Below are positions 41,297 to 49,414 of a DNA stretch of 64,000 bases, piece after piece (position 1 is the first letter of the stretch; every line of letters starts with the position of its first letter). Source of the DNA: Saccharopolyspora kobensis (GTDB lineage Bacteria > Actinomycetota > Actinomycetes > Mycobacteriales > Pseudonocardiaceae); contig NZ_FNVB01000002.1 in NCBI RefSeq assembly GCF_900108315.1, positions 1,388,562 through 1,452,561 of the forward strand, written 5' to 3'. Position numbers and translations under genes: made by a program. A model generated the notes under the pieces. That model was not told the DNA's origin. It ran no database searches and saw nothing but the letters and a program-made list of their open reading frames with translations.

Positions 41297-42004
41297 GTGA
41301 GCACGGTGGTGCAGCGGCCGGAGGTGGAGCGGTCGCCGGTGCGGTGGTGGCGGCGACCGTGGGTGGGGCCGCTGGCGTTGGTGGCGGTGATGTTCGTGGT
41401 CTACTCGCTGCCGCCGTACCTGGCGCTGGATCCCGCGCTCTCGCGGGTGCAGGTGCCCGGGGGGATGGAGGTGCACTACCCGCTTCTGGTGGGGCACGTG
41501 CTGTTCGGGACGGTGGCGATCCTGAGCTGCTGCTTCCAGGTGTGGCCGGCGTTCCGGGCGCGGTACCCGCGGGCGCACCGGCTGATCGGGCGGGCCTACG
41601 TCTTCGCCGGGGTGCTGCCCGCGGCGGTGCTGGCGGTGGCGGTGGCGGTGTTCGCGCCGTTCGGCCCGGTGGCGGTGGCCAGCAACCTGACGCTGGCGGC
41701 GGTGTGGTTCGGCTGCACCGCGGCGGGCTGGCGGGCGGGGCGGGCCCGCCGCTTCGGTGATCACCGCAAGTGGATGCTCCGCTCGTTCGTGCTGACGATC
41801 TCGACGATGACCAACCGGGTGTGGTCGCCGTTGTGGGCGATCCTGCTGGCGCCGCAGCTGCCGACGACCTTCGGCGGGAACATGGACTACTTCATCTCGA
41901 CCATCGCCGGGTTGTCGACGTGGCTGGGCTGGGTCGTTCCGCTGCTGGTGTGCCAGTGGTGGCTGGACCGCCGCCCGCGGCGGGCTCGCGGCGCGACGCG
42001 GTGA
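41297..42004 (+). CDS. DUF2306 domain membrane protein
   Basis: 235 residues from GTG 41297, fixed by GGAGG six bases upstream. About six hydrophobic helices are visible: PLALVAVMFVVYSLPPYLAL, LVGHVLFGTVAILSCCFQVW, FAGVLPAAVLAVAVAVFAPF and others. FRARYPRAHRLIGRAYVFAG and HRKWMLRSFVLT carry the conserved His residues of DUF2306, which resembles heme-binding cytochrome-like membrane proteins; the function is unknown. It is divergent from the hybrid regulator that probably controls it. Confidence 0.83.
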   Translation: MSTVVQRPEVERSPVRWWRRPWVGPLALVAVMFVVYSLPPYLALDPALSRVQVPGGMEVHYPLLVGHVLFGTVAILSCCFQVWPAFRARYPRAHRLIGRAYVFAGVLPAAVLAVAVAVFAPFGPVAVASNLTLAAVWFGCTAAGWRAGRARRFGDHRKWMLRSFVLTISTMTNRVWSPLWAILLAPQLPTTFGGNMDYFISTIAGLSTWLGWVVPLLVCQWWLDRRPRRARGATR

Positions 42005-42054
42005 ACGGTGGTGTCGCCGACGCATCAGGGGGTCGCCGGCGACACCACCGCGGT

Positions 42055-43221
42055 TCAGGCGAGGTGGTTCTCCAGCGCCTCGGCCCCGGCTGCCGCACCA
42101 CCGCTGGAGCGCACGATCCGGCGCATGTTCTCCAGGTTGGCGCGGATGCTCTCGTCGGCGGCGACGTCCTCGACGGCGGCGCGCAGCACCTCGGCGGTGA
42201 CGGTCCCGGGGTCCAGGTGGCGGCCGAGGCCGAGTTCCTGGACGCGGGCGGCGTTGATGGCCTGCTCGGGCATCTGCGGCACGGCCACCAGCGGGACCGC
42301 GGCGTGCAGCGATTCCATGGTGGAGTTCATGCCGGTGTGGGAGACGAACGCGCTGGCGTGGCGCAGCACCGCAGGCTGCGGGAAGCTGGCGCGCACCTCG
42401 AAGTTGTCGGGCACCGGCCCCAGGTCACCGGCCGTCACGTCGTGGCCGATGGACATCGCGACCTGCCAGCGGCTGTCGCCGAACGCGTTCAGGCACATCC
42501 GGTAGAAGTCGGGCCGGTCGTTGAAGGCGGTGCCCAGTGCGATGTAGAGCAGCGGGGCCTGCGGGTCGCGGGGCTGCCAGGGCTGCTGGTCGCGCTCGCC
42601 CAGCAGCGGGCCGATGAAGTGGTACCGCTCGTCGAAGGTCTCGCCCGCCCGCTGGAATTCGCGCGGCAGGAACACCAGGTTCAGCTCGCCGGATTGCGGC
42701 TGGAAGGGCACCACCGGCCGCACGCCGAGTTCACCGGCGACCTGCTCGATCCGGTTGTTCATCTCGGTGAAGAGCTCGGCGGGGAATTCCTCGCCGGGTG
42801 GTGCGGCCTCCAGCATCGAGAAGTGCTCGTTGGAGGCCATGCTGGGCATCAGCACGATCGCGGGAACGCCGAGTTCTTCGGCGAGCATGCGCCCGTGAGG
42901 GGTCATCATGTCGGCGCAGACCGCATCCGGCGGGTCGGCGGCGAATCGCTGCCGCAGCACCGGGATGCTGGCGCGCAGGTCCTCGCAGAAGAAGTCCAGC
43001 ATCATCCCCATGCGCTCGCTGAGCGGCCCGCGGCCGGGTTTGGGCAGTTCGGTGGGGAGTTCGACGAGTTCGGCGCCCGCGGATTTCACGGCGGGCGCCA
43101 TGCCGTGGCCCACGGCGTAGCTGACCCGGTGGCCGCGGCGCAGCAGTTCGGCCACCAGCGGCAGGGTCGGGTTGACGTGCCCGGCGGCGGGCACGCTGAC
43201 GAAGGCAAAATGCTTTTTCAT
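42055..43221 (-). CDS. Macrolide-type UDP-glycosyltransferase (MGT family, GT1)
   Basis: 388 residues from ATG 43221 with GAGG upstream. GT-B fold: FVSVPAAGHVNPTLPLVAEL at the N-terminus, and the donor signature HTGMNSTMESLHAAVPLVAV then PQMPEQAINAARVQELGLG. It matches the MGT/OleD group that glucosylates macrolides and other hydroxylated aromatics, used for self-protection or detoxification. It has no regulator or transporter adjacent. The acceptor cannot be predicted; the cyclodipeptide product is one possibility but is 28 kb away. Confidence 0.88.
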   Translation of the reverse strand: MKKHFAFVSVPAAGHVNPTLPLVAELLRRGHRVSYAVGHGMAPAVKSAGAELVELPTELPKPGRGPLSERMGMMLDFFCEDLRASIPVLRQRFAADPPDAVCADMMTPHGRMLAEELGVPAIVLMPSMASNEHFSMLEAAPPGEEFPAELFTEMNNRIEQVAGELGVRPVVPFQPQSGELNLVFLPREFQRAGETFDERYHFIGPLLGERDQQPWQPRDPQAPLLYIALGTAFNDRPDFYRMCLNAFGDSRWQVAMSIGHDVTAGDLGPVPDNFEVRASFPQPAVLRHASAFVSHTGMNSTMESLHAAVPLVAVPQMPEQAINAARVQELGLGRHLDPGTVTAEVLRAAVEDVAADESIRANLENMRRIVRSSGGAAAGAEALENHLA

Positions 43222-43412
43222 GTTTCCTCGGGGCAATTCCTGCGATGGCGTGATCGGCAATTCCCAGTATCCGGATGGGCACGCTGCGTCGCATGTGTCA
43301 TTGATCATCGTGCGGCGGCGAGGAAAGGACCTTCGGCGGATTGACTCCGGTGCCCGAGGTCCCGGCGGGAATCCGTTTTCTGGTGCCGTGGGGGAATTGC
43401 GGTGGATGCCGA

Positions 43413-44144
43413 TCAGTTCCCGGTGAGGATTCGCGGGCCCTCGGCGGTGATGGCGATGGTGTGCCCGGTGTGGGCGGCGCGGCTGCCGTCGGCGGTGCGC
43501 ACCACCGGGCCGTCGCTTCGGGTGCTGTCGGTGCCGCCGGCCGACAGCACCGGCTCGATGCTCAGCACCAGTCCCGGGCGCAGCGGGACGCCTTTGCCCG
43601 GGTGGCCGTCGTTGGGAACCGGTGGCGCTTCGCGCCGGTCGCGGCCCACGCCTGCGCCGCCGAGCCCGGCGGGAATGCCGTATCCGGCGCTGCGGCCGAG
43701 CACGCCGATGGCGCGGGACACATCACCGAGGCGTGCTCCCGGCTGGGCGGCGGCGATGCCGTCGGCCAGGGACTGCTCGGCGGCACGCACCAGCGCGGTG
43801 TCCTCGGGCCGGGCCTGGCCGACGCTGAAGGTGATCGCCGCGGCACCGAACCAGCCGTGCAGGCTCGCGGCGCAGTCGATGCTGATCAGGTCGCCGTCGG
43901 CCAGGCGGGTGCCATCGGGGATGCCGTGGGCGATGGCGTCGTTGACCGAGGTGCAGATCGCGCCCGCCGCGGTGCGGCAGGCCCTGGCTCCGGCGTCGGT
44001 GATGGTGGTGCGGGCGAGATCATCGAGTTCGCGCAGCGTGATCCCGGGCCGGGCGTGGGCGCGCACGGCGCGCAGGGTGCGGGCGACGATGCGCCCGGTT
44101 TCGGCCAGGGCGTCGATCTCGGTGGCGGTCTTCAGCTCGATCAC
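43413..44144 (-). CDS. M24 methionine aminopeptidase-like protein with degenerate metal site
   Basis: 243 residues, clearly of the type I methionine aminopeptidase fold: LKTATEIDALAETGRIVART, VNDAIAHGIPDG (H73), DGDLISIDCAASLHGW (D90) and GLVLSIEPVLSAGGT (E197). Other expected residues are lost: the second metal Asp is A101 (GAAA for GDSA), the metal His is A164 (GGAGVG for GGHGIG), the following His-Glu is R171-E172, and the last metal Glu is G227. About 18 residues before VNDAI are also missing. It probably cannot hold two metals and may be a pseudoenzyme with a binding or sensing role. It is divergent from a small XRE gene. Confidence 0.82.
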   Translation of the reverse strand: MIELKTATEIDALAETGRIVARTLRAVRAHARPGITLRELDDLARTTITDAGARACRTAAGAICTSVNDAIAHGIPDGTRLADGDLISIDCAASLHGWFGAAAITFSVGQARPEDTALVRAAEQSLADGIAAAQPGARLGDVSRAIGVLGRSAGYGIPAGLGGAGVGRDRREAPPVPNDGHPGKGVPLRPGLVLSIEPVLSAGGTDSTRSDGPVVRTADGSRAAHTGHTIAITAEGPRILTGN

Positions 44145-44178
44145 GTGCTGCTCCAGCGGACTGGCCCAATAACTATAC

Positions 44179-44192
44179 CGATATTAGTATCG
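44179..44192. promoter_or_regulatory. Palindromic operator between the M24-like and XRE genes
   Basis: CGATATTAGTATCG has CGATA/TATCG arms. TAGTAT (44185-44190) inside it lies 7 bases before ATG 44198 as a leaderless-type -10 box. The XRE protein probably represses both divergent genes here. Confidence 0.6.
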
Positions 44193-44197
44193 CGGTC

Positions 44198-44476
44198 ATG
44201 GTGCGTGAACCTCTCACCGAGCACGAGCTGCGCCGGGGCGAACTGCTGGGCCAGGCCCTGCGGGAGGCGCGCGGCCAGCGCAGCATGGTCGAGGTCGCCG
44301 CAGCTGCGGGCATCTCCACCGAGACGCTGCGCAAGATCGAGAAGGGCCGGATCCCGACCCCGGCGTTCTTCACCGTGGCGGCTCTGGCCGACGCGGTGGG
44401 CCTGTCGCTGGACGAACTGCGCCGCACCATCCTCACCGGCCAGACTCCCCCGCAACGACCACGCATCTCCGCCTGA
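44198..44476 (+). CDS. Small XRE-family regulator
   Basis: 92 residues with one helix-turn-helix: LGQALREARGQRSMVEVAAA, AGISTETLRKIEKGRIPTPA and FFTVAALADAVGLSLDELRR. The leaderless-type start lies within an AT-rich palindromic promoter. Divergent pairing with an M24 aminopeptidase-like gene is a recurring actinobacterial arrangement as far as I recall; here the partner's metal site is degenerate, so the pair may work as a regulator/sensor couple. Confidence 0.83.
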   Translation: MVREPLTEHELRRGELLGQALREARGQRSMVEVAAAAGISTETLRKIEKGRIPTPAFFTVAALADAVGLSLDELRRTILTGQTPPQRPRISA

Positions 44477-44927
44477 CCGGCCGCCCTTCCGCCGGGTTCG
44501 GTCAGGCGCGAGGCGATGGGGAGCCGACAGCGACCGACCCGAAGAGCACAGCGCGATTCCCGGGAGGGCGGAAACCGCGAGGAGCGCAGCTCTCGGGTGC
44601 CGGACTTTCGGTGGGGCCGAGGTCCCGGAGGTCTTCGATCGGCCGGATCCGTCGCGCGGTCCTCGTCCAATGCGCTCGATCACCTGGTGCGTTCCGGTCA
44701 TGTCCGCGATGTGAACGGGTCGGTGACCGAGCTCGGCGGCGCGTTCGTCCGCCGCGGGCTCGAGCGCGTCGCCGAGCTGGTGATCGCCCGGCGGCTCGGT
44801 CCGCGCATCACGGCGGCCTCCCCGCTGGCGCGGGCGGGAGATGCACTGGTACTCGTGGAGTCCCGCCACGCGCCGGGCGAGCTCGTCATCGACATGCGGT
44901 TGTGAGCACGGCGGAGCCGGTTGGCGC
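44477..44927. other. 451-base region with a gene remnant
   Basis: Apart from the dehydrogenase-like fragment at 44672-44905 there is no gene. The first 190 bases have open frames without family features and probably derive from the same decayed gene. Confidence 0.5.
44672..44905 (+). pseudogene. C-terminal remnant of a zinc-binding dehydrogenase-like gene
   Basis: The frame ending at 44905 reads ALDHLVRSGHVRDVNGS, LGGAFVRRGLERVAELV, and ASPLARAGDALVLVESRHA then PGELVIDMRL. This resembles the last 70-75 residues of MDR-type quinone oxidoreductases (the PL-AGDAL--VESG-A-GK-VI pattern). No Rossmann motif or start with Shine-Dalgarno is seen upstream, so it is a decayed fragment. Confidence 0.5.
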
Positions 44928-45881
44928 TCAGGCGGCCGGTGTTTCCGGCTCGGTCGTGCGGTGGGGCCCGGTGAAGAACTCCGTCAGCCGGGCGATCAGG
45001 AATTCCGGTTGTTCTTCGGGGATGTAGTGCCCGCTGCCGGGCACGGCGACGACGCGCACATCGGTGCCCTTGTCGGCCATCTGCTCGCGCAGCGCCGGGT
45101 AGCTGTCCTCGCCCGCGAGGGTCAGGATCGGTGTGGTCACCGGCGGGTAGGTGGCCAGGTCCGCGACGTCCTGGCGCATGCTCTGGTACCAGCCGTTGCC
45201 CGCGCGGATGGCCTGCGGTGAGTCATAGGCGTGGGCGTAGATGCGGCGGGCCTGCTCGTCGACCGATGCCTGGTCGCGGAGCATGTGGCCGTAGAGCCAG
45301 TCGATCAGCAGCCGGAACCGCCCGTCGAGCAGTCGTTCCGGGAGTTCGCGCAGCTGGTTGAGGGCGAACCACCACGGATATCCGCCGCGGCCTTCGGCGA
45401 GCGCGGCGGCTTGCTCGTCGCTGGCCGGCAGCATCGGGATGGCCAGCCACGAGGCGTCCGGTACGCCCAGGTCCAGGGTGACCAGTCGGCGCACGGCGTG
45501 CGGGAAGCCGGCGGTCAGGTGGTAGGCCACCGCGGCGCCGATGTCGTGCCCGGCCACGAAGGCCGACCGGTGGCCGAGGTGGTCGATCAGCGCGTGGATG
45601 TCGGCGGCCATGGTCTTCTTGTCGTAGCCGGTCTCGGGTTTGGCCGATCCGCCCATGCCGCGCAGGTCGACGGCGATGACGTGGAAGCGGCGGGCGAGCT
45701 CGGGCATGATCTTGCGGAACTGCCACCAGGTCTGCGGCCATCCGCCGAGCAGGACCAGCGGGTCGCCGGTGCCTCCGCTGACGTGGTGCAGGCGGGTTCC
45801 GTTGACCTGGGTGTGGTCGCTGGTGAAGTCGCCGTCGAGCGTGGCGGCCAGTTCGGCGTCGGTGGGAACAGCGGAAACCAT
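44928..45881 (-). CDS. Alpha/beta hydrolase (epoxide hydrolase/haloalkane dehalogenase-like)
   Basis: 317 residues from ATG 45881. GGWPQTWWQFRKIMPELA follows the HGxP-type oxyanion pattern (here GGWP), and the nucleophile is D113 in VAGHDIGAAVAYH, so an Asp-based mechanism on epoxides or haloalkanes is likely. GSGHYIPEEQPE carries the catalytic His. A copy of the 18-bp operator found before the TetR gene at 46532 lies 17 bases upstream of the start, so that TetR protein controls it (strong inference). Confidence 0.86.
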   Translation of the reverse strand: MVSAVPTDAELAATLDGDFTSDHTQVNGTRLHHVSGGTGDPLVLLGGWPQTWWQFRKIMPELARRFHVIAVDLRGMGGSAKPETGYDKKTMAADIHALIDHLGHRSAFVAGHDIGAAVAYHLTAGFPHAVRRLVTLDLGVPDASWLAIPMLPASDEQAAALAEGRGGYPWWFALNQLRELPERLLDGRFRLLIDWLYGHMLRDQASVDEQARRIYAHAYDSPQAIRAGNGWYQSMRQDVADLATYPPVTTPILTLAGEDSYPALREQMADKGTDVRVVAVPGSGHYIPEEQPEFLIARLTEFFTGPHRTTEPETPAA

Positions 45882-45897
45882 GATCACATGTCCTTTA

Positions 45898-45915
45898 GTT
45901 GAATGATCGGTCCAG
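45898..45915. promoter_or_regulatory. 18-bp TetR operator before the hydrolase, copy 1
   Basis: GTTGAATGATCGGTCCAG on the plus strand differs at two positions from CTTGAATGAACGGTCCAG, the minus-strand reading of 46551-46568. It lies 17 bases upstream of ATG 45881. Confidence 0.7.
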
Positions 45916-45953
45916 AAAATGGGCATGGGCGTCCCCGGGAGGAGCGGGGTGGA

Positions 45954-46532
45954 TCAGTCGAGCAGTGCCAGGGCCTGCTCGACGGTGTCGTCGATCAGGC
46001 GCTGGCGCAGCGCGGTCTTGCCGACCACTCGGATGCCTTGCAGCACCGTCACCAGGAAGCGCGCCAGCGCCGCCGGGTCGCGGTCGGCGGGCAGCTCCCC
46101 TTCGCTCCTCGCCCGCATCAGCGCGGTCGTGAGAGCGGTTTCCACGACTTCCAGTTCCGATGCCACCAGGCGCGCGGCATCGGCGTCACCGGGCAGCTCG
46201 ACCGCGGTGTTGGTCACCAGGCACCCTTTGCGGTGCTCGTCGGCCACCGCTGTGTGCGCGTACCAGCGCACCAGGGCGCGCACCGCCTCGAGCGAGGAGC
46301 CCGGTGCGGCCAGCTGGTCGAGCAGTCCCGCGCGGGCGTCCTCGGCGTAGCGCTCGACCGCGGCCAGGAACAGGTCGCGCTTGCCGCCGAACGCTCCGTA
46401 GATGCTGCCGCGCCCCAGGCCCAGGTGCTCGACCAGGTCCTGCATGGAGGTCGCTTCGTAGCCCTGGCGCCAGAACAGCTCCATCGCCGCGCGCAGTGCC
46501 GCGTCGGGGTCGAACTCCTTCACCCTGCCCAT
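45954..46532 (-). CDS. TetR/AcrR family transcriptional regulator
   Basis: 192 residues. The helix-turn-helix reads FDPDAALRAAMELFWRQGYE, ATSMQDLVEHLGLGRGSIYG and AFGGKRDLFLAAVERY, the style of the AcrR/NemR-like group with C-terminal domain TetR_C_16-like GCLVTNTAVELPG. The conserved Cys in KGCLVTN is often a redox or electrophile sensor in related proteins. It shares an operator sequence with the hydrolase downstream, so the two form a small regulon responding to a reactive compound. Confidence 0.92.
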   Translation of the reverse strand: MGRVKEFDPDAALRAAMELFWRQGYEATSMQDLVEHLGLGRGSIYGAFGGKRDLFLAAVERYAEDARAGLLDQLAAPGSSLEAVRALVRWYAHTAVADEHRKGCLVTNTAVELPGDADAARLVASELEVVETALTTALMRARSEGELPADRDPAALARFLVTVLQGIRVVGKTALRQRLIDDTVEQALALLD

Positions 46533-46550
46533 GCCGCAACCCTACGCATA

Positions 46551-46568
46551 CTGGACCGTTCATTCAAG
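46551..46568. promoter_or_regulatory. 18-bp TetR operator before the tetR gene, copy 2
   Basis: CTGGACCGTTCATTCAAG lies 19 bases upstream of ATG 46532 and contains half of the dyad CCGTTCattcaaGAACGG. It overlaps the stop codon of the next TetR gene (46564-46566). Confidence 0.7.
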
Positions 46569-47205
46569 AACGGGTGTCTGGGCGGTGTTGTTCCTCTGCG
46601 GCGTCGAGCGCGGGCGCGAGGACTTCGAGTGCGGTGCGGAGCAGGTCCGGGAGCGAACCGGTGGGGATGACGAGGCCGCCGGCGGTGGGCGCGGGCTGCA
46701 GCCACCGCCTCATGGTGGTGCGGATCGCGGCGGTGACGGCCGCCGCGAGCACGCCGGCGGTGGCCGGGCCGGTGTCGCCGAGGCGGTGGGCGATGGCGGC
46801 GGCGAGGGGGTCTTCGATGGCGGTGGCGGCGTGCAGGAACGCCTCGCGGAGCGCGGGGCTCGTGGTGATCATGGCCATGGCGTCGTGGCCGGTGCCGGTG
46901 CCGGTGTACTGCTCCACGATCGAGTCGGTGATGGCTTCGGCGAGGCCGACCTCCTCGGGCCGGGCGGCCACCGCGGCGGCCACTCGCGTGTGCCGTTCGG
47001 CGGTGATGGCGGCGACGATGGCCTGTTCGCGGCTGGAGAAGTAGTTGTTGTAGGTCCTGGGTGAGACTCCGGCGGCTTCGGCGATGTCGTCGACGCGGAC
47101 GTTGTCGGGTCCGCGCTCCAGCGCCAGCCGCAGTGCCGCTTCGCGCAGTGCTTTCTCGGTGGCCTGCTTCTTCTGCTCGCGCAGTCCTGTCCGCCGTGTG
47201 GTCAC
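46564..47205 (-). CDS. TetR/AcrR family transcriptional regulator
   Basis: 213 residues from GTG 47205, preferred for GGAGGG upstream. The helix-turn-helix reads EKALREAALRLALERGPDNV, RVDDIAEAAGVSPRTYNNYF and SSREQAIVAAITAERH. It is divergent from the FAD monooxygenase gene, with a 22-bp inverted repeat between. It probably represses that monooxygenase, with the monooxygenase substrate as inducer. Confidence 0.9.
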   Translation of the reverse strand: MTTRRTGLREQKKQATEKALREAALRLALERGPDNVRVDDIAEAAGVSPRTYNNYFSSREQAIVAAITAERHTRVAAAVAARPEEVGLAEAITDSIVEQYTGTGTGHDAMAMITTSPALREAFLHAATAIEDPLAAAIAHRLGDTGPATAGVLAAAVTAAIRTTMRRWLQPAPTAGGLVIPTGSLPDLLRTALEVLAPALDAAEEQHRPDTRS

Positions 47206-47238
47206 CGGCCCACCCTCCCACCTTTCCTGCGTGCACGC

Positions 47239-47260
47239 AAACTTGCGCGCACGCAAGTTT
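47239..47260. promoter_or_regulatory. 22-bp inverted repeat between tetR and FAD monooxygenase
   Basis: AAACTTGCG and its exact complement CGCAAGTTT flank CGCA. The repeat extends partly outward (GCAAAC.../...GTTTTGC). It lies centrally between starts at 47205 and 47327, a typical TetR site. Confidence 0.7.
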
Positions 47261-47326
47261 TGCGTCTAGGTTCGGCCCCGCGGACGCGCGCTGGGCCCGC
47301 CCGCGGGGAAGGTGAGGAGAACGCTG

Positions 47327-48871
47327 GTGACCACCGATGTCGTCATCGTCGGCGGCGGCCCGAACGGGCTGATGCTGGCCTGCGAGCTGAGCCTGGCCGG
47401 AATCCGGCCCGTCGTGCTGGAACGCCTGCCCGAACCCGACGGCGAACCCAAGGCCAACGGGCTGCTCGGCCAGGTCGTGCGACTGCTCGACCACCGGGGA
47501 CTGCACGAGCGGCTCAGCGGCGACACCCGGCCGCCGCAGCCGAACTCCGCCTACTTCACCTTCGGCGGGCTGGGACTGGACCTGAGCCTGCTGGAGAACA
47601 GCCCGGTCCACACCGCGGCGGTCCCCCAGCGGCGGATCGTGCAGGTCCTGGCCGAACGCGCGGCGCAGCTCGGGGTGCAGGTGCGCCGCGGGCACGAACT
47701 CATCGGCTTCTCCCAGGACCAGGACGCGGTCACCGCCGAGGTCACCGGCCCGCAGGGCACCTACCGGCTGCGGGCCCGCTACCTCGTCGGCGCCGACGGT
47801 GCGCACAGCCGCACCCGCAAGCTCGCCGGGATCGCCTTCCCCGGCCTCACCTACGACCGCATGACGGTGCGCTCGGCGCACGCCGAGGTCCCACCGGAGT
47901 GGATCGACCCGGCGACCGGCGCGCTGGAGGTCCCCGGCTTCGGCGCGGTGGCGCCGTTCCTGCCGCACCGCACCGCAACCGGCGGGTTCTCCTACGCACC
48001 ACTGCCCGGCCAGCCGCCGCTGATCAGCACCACGGAGTGGGACCAGCCCGCCACCGACGCCCCGATGAGCCTGGGCGAGCTGCGGGCCAGCATCGGCCGC
48101 GTGCTGGGCACCGACGTGCCGCTGAGCCCACCCGGCGGCACGGGCCCGCACGTGCTGCGGCGGCTCAGCGGCGGCAACACCCGGGTGGCCGAGCGGTTCG
48201 CCGCCGGGCGGGTGCTGCTGATCGGCGACGCCGCGCACGTCTACTCCGCCACCGGCGGCGGCCCCGGCCTCAACCTCGGCCTGCAGGACGCGGCCAACCT
48301 GGGCTGGAAGCTGGCCGCCGAGATCCGCGGCAGCGCACCGCCCGGCCTGCTGGCCAGCTACCAGACCGAGCGGCGGGCCGCCGCCGAGCGCATGGTGCTC
48401 AACGCGCAGGCGCAAGCGGCCCTGATCGCTCCCGGCAGCGACGTCACCGGTCTGCGCGCGGTGGTGACCGAACTGCTCGGCGACCGCGACACCGTGCGCC
48501 GCCTGGCCGAGCTGACCACCGGCGCCGACATCGCCTACGACATGGGCGATCCCGCCGCGCACCCGCTGACCGGCCGGTTCGCACCGGAGCTGGTGCTGGA
48601 CACCCAGGCCGGGCCCGCCCGGCTGGCGGAGCTGACTCAGACAGCGCGGCCGCTGCTGCTGGACCTGACCGGTGATGGCTCGCTGGCCGGGATCACCGCC
48701 GAGTGGCGCGATCACCTCGACGTCGTCACCGCCCGCCCCCAGCCGGGAGCGCCCGCCGCGCTGCTGCTGCGCCCGGACTGCTACGTCGCCTGGGCCGCAG
48801 ATCACGTGGACAGCCAGGCCGTGCAGGCGCTGCGCGCGGCGTTGCGGCGCTGGCTGCCCACCGCCGCCTAG
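47327..48871 (+). CDS. FAD-dependent aromatic monooxygenase (Rox/PgaE-like)
   Basis: 514 residues from GTG 47327 with GAGGAGA eight bases upstream. GGGPNGL (9-15) binds the FAD ADP part; LVGADGAHSRTRKLAGI and LIGDAAHVYSATGGGPGLNL are the DG and GD motifs of group A flavoprotein hydroxylases. EPKANGLLGQVVRLLDHRGL resembles rifampicin monooxygenases and polyketide hydroxylases. The C-terminal thioredoxin-like domain is present. It uses NAD(P)H and O2 to hydroxylate an aromatic compound, perhaps a drug. It is controlled by the divergent TetR. Confidence 0.88.
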   Translation: MTTDVVIVGGGPNGLMLACELSLAGIRPVVLERLPEPDGEPKANGLLGQVVRLLDHRGLHERLSGDTRPPQPNSAYFTFGGLGLDLSLLENSPVHTAAVPQRRIVQVLAERAAQLGVQVRRGHELIGFSQDQDAVTAEVTGPQGTYRLRARYLVGADGAHSRTRKLAGIAFPGLTYDRMTVRSAHAEVPPEWIDPATGALEVPGFGAVAPFLPHRTATGGFSYAPLPGQPPLISTTEWDQPATDAPMSLGELRASIGRVLGTDVPLSPPGGTGPHVLRRLSGGNTRVAERFAAGRVLLIGDAAHVYSATGGGPGLNLGLQDAANLGWKLAAEIRGSAPPGLLASYQTERRAAAERMVLNAQAQAALIAPGSDVTGLRAVVTELLGDRDTVRRLAELTTGADIAYDMGDPAAHPLTGRFAPELVLDTQAGPARLAELTQTARPLLLDLTGDGSLAGITAEWRDHLDVVTARPQPGAPAALLLRPDCYVAWAADHVDSQAVQALRAALRRWLPTAA

Positions 48872-48923
48872 AAGACCCGGACGGCCTTGACCTCCAGCGC
48901 GGTGGAGGTTTCACGCTGCGCGG

Positions 48924-49391
48924 ATGGAGACTGACGTGCAGCGCGAACCGGACTTCGACGTGGACGGTTTCCTCGCGCGGCCGCTGACCGCGCGGGTGGC
49001 CACCAGCGGCCCGACCGTGCGGCCGACGTGGTTCCTCTGGGAGCAGCAGGCGTTCTGGATCCTCACCGGCCCCTGGGCGAAACTGCCGGGCCGGGTGCGG
49101 GCGGATCCCGCGCTCGCCCTGGTCGTCGACGAGTGCGATCTCGCCACGGGCGTGGTCCGGCAGGCCATCGCCCGCGGCGAGGCCGAACTCGTACCCTTCG
49201 ACGTGCCGCGCGGAAGGCGCAAGCTCTCCCGCTACCTCGGCTCCGACGAGTCGCGGTGGGATCCCAGGTTCCGCCACTACCTGCACGCCCCGGACAGCGG
49301 GGCGATCTGGCTGCGGCTGCGGCCGGTCTCGCTGACCGCCAGAGATCTCAGCTATTCGGTCCGGGCACCGACGGGCCTCACGCCGCCTTGA
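48924..49391 (+). CDS. Pyridoxamine 5'-phosphate oxidase family protein
   Basis: 155 residues with the split-barrel FMN-binding pattern: FLARPLTARVATSGPTVRPT, WFLWEQQAFWILTGPWAKLP and ADPALALVVDECDLATGVV. Such proteins bind FMN, F420 or heme; F420-dependent reductases are common in actinomycetes. The exact cofactor is not predictable. It may be cotranscribed with the monooxygenase 52 bases upstream. A small hairpin follows. Confidence 0.8.
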   Translation: METDVQREPDFDVDGFLARPLTARVATSGPTVRPTWFLWEQQAFWILTGPWAKLPGRVRADPALALVVDECDLATGVVRQAIARGEAELVPFDVPRGRRKLSRYLGSDESRWDPRFRHYLHAPDSGAIWLRLRPVSLTARDLSYSVRAPTGLTPP

Positions 49392-49393
49392 GC

Positions 49394-49414
49394 GCGGATG
49401 AAGATCCCATCCGC
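49394..49414 (+). terminator. Small hairpin after the split-barrel gene
   Basis: GCGGATG and CATCCGC pair around a 7-base loop, 2 bases after the stop at 49391. The short stem makes it a weak terminator candidate. Confidence 0.4.
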
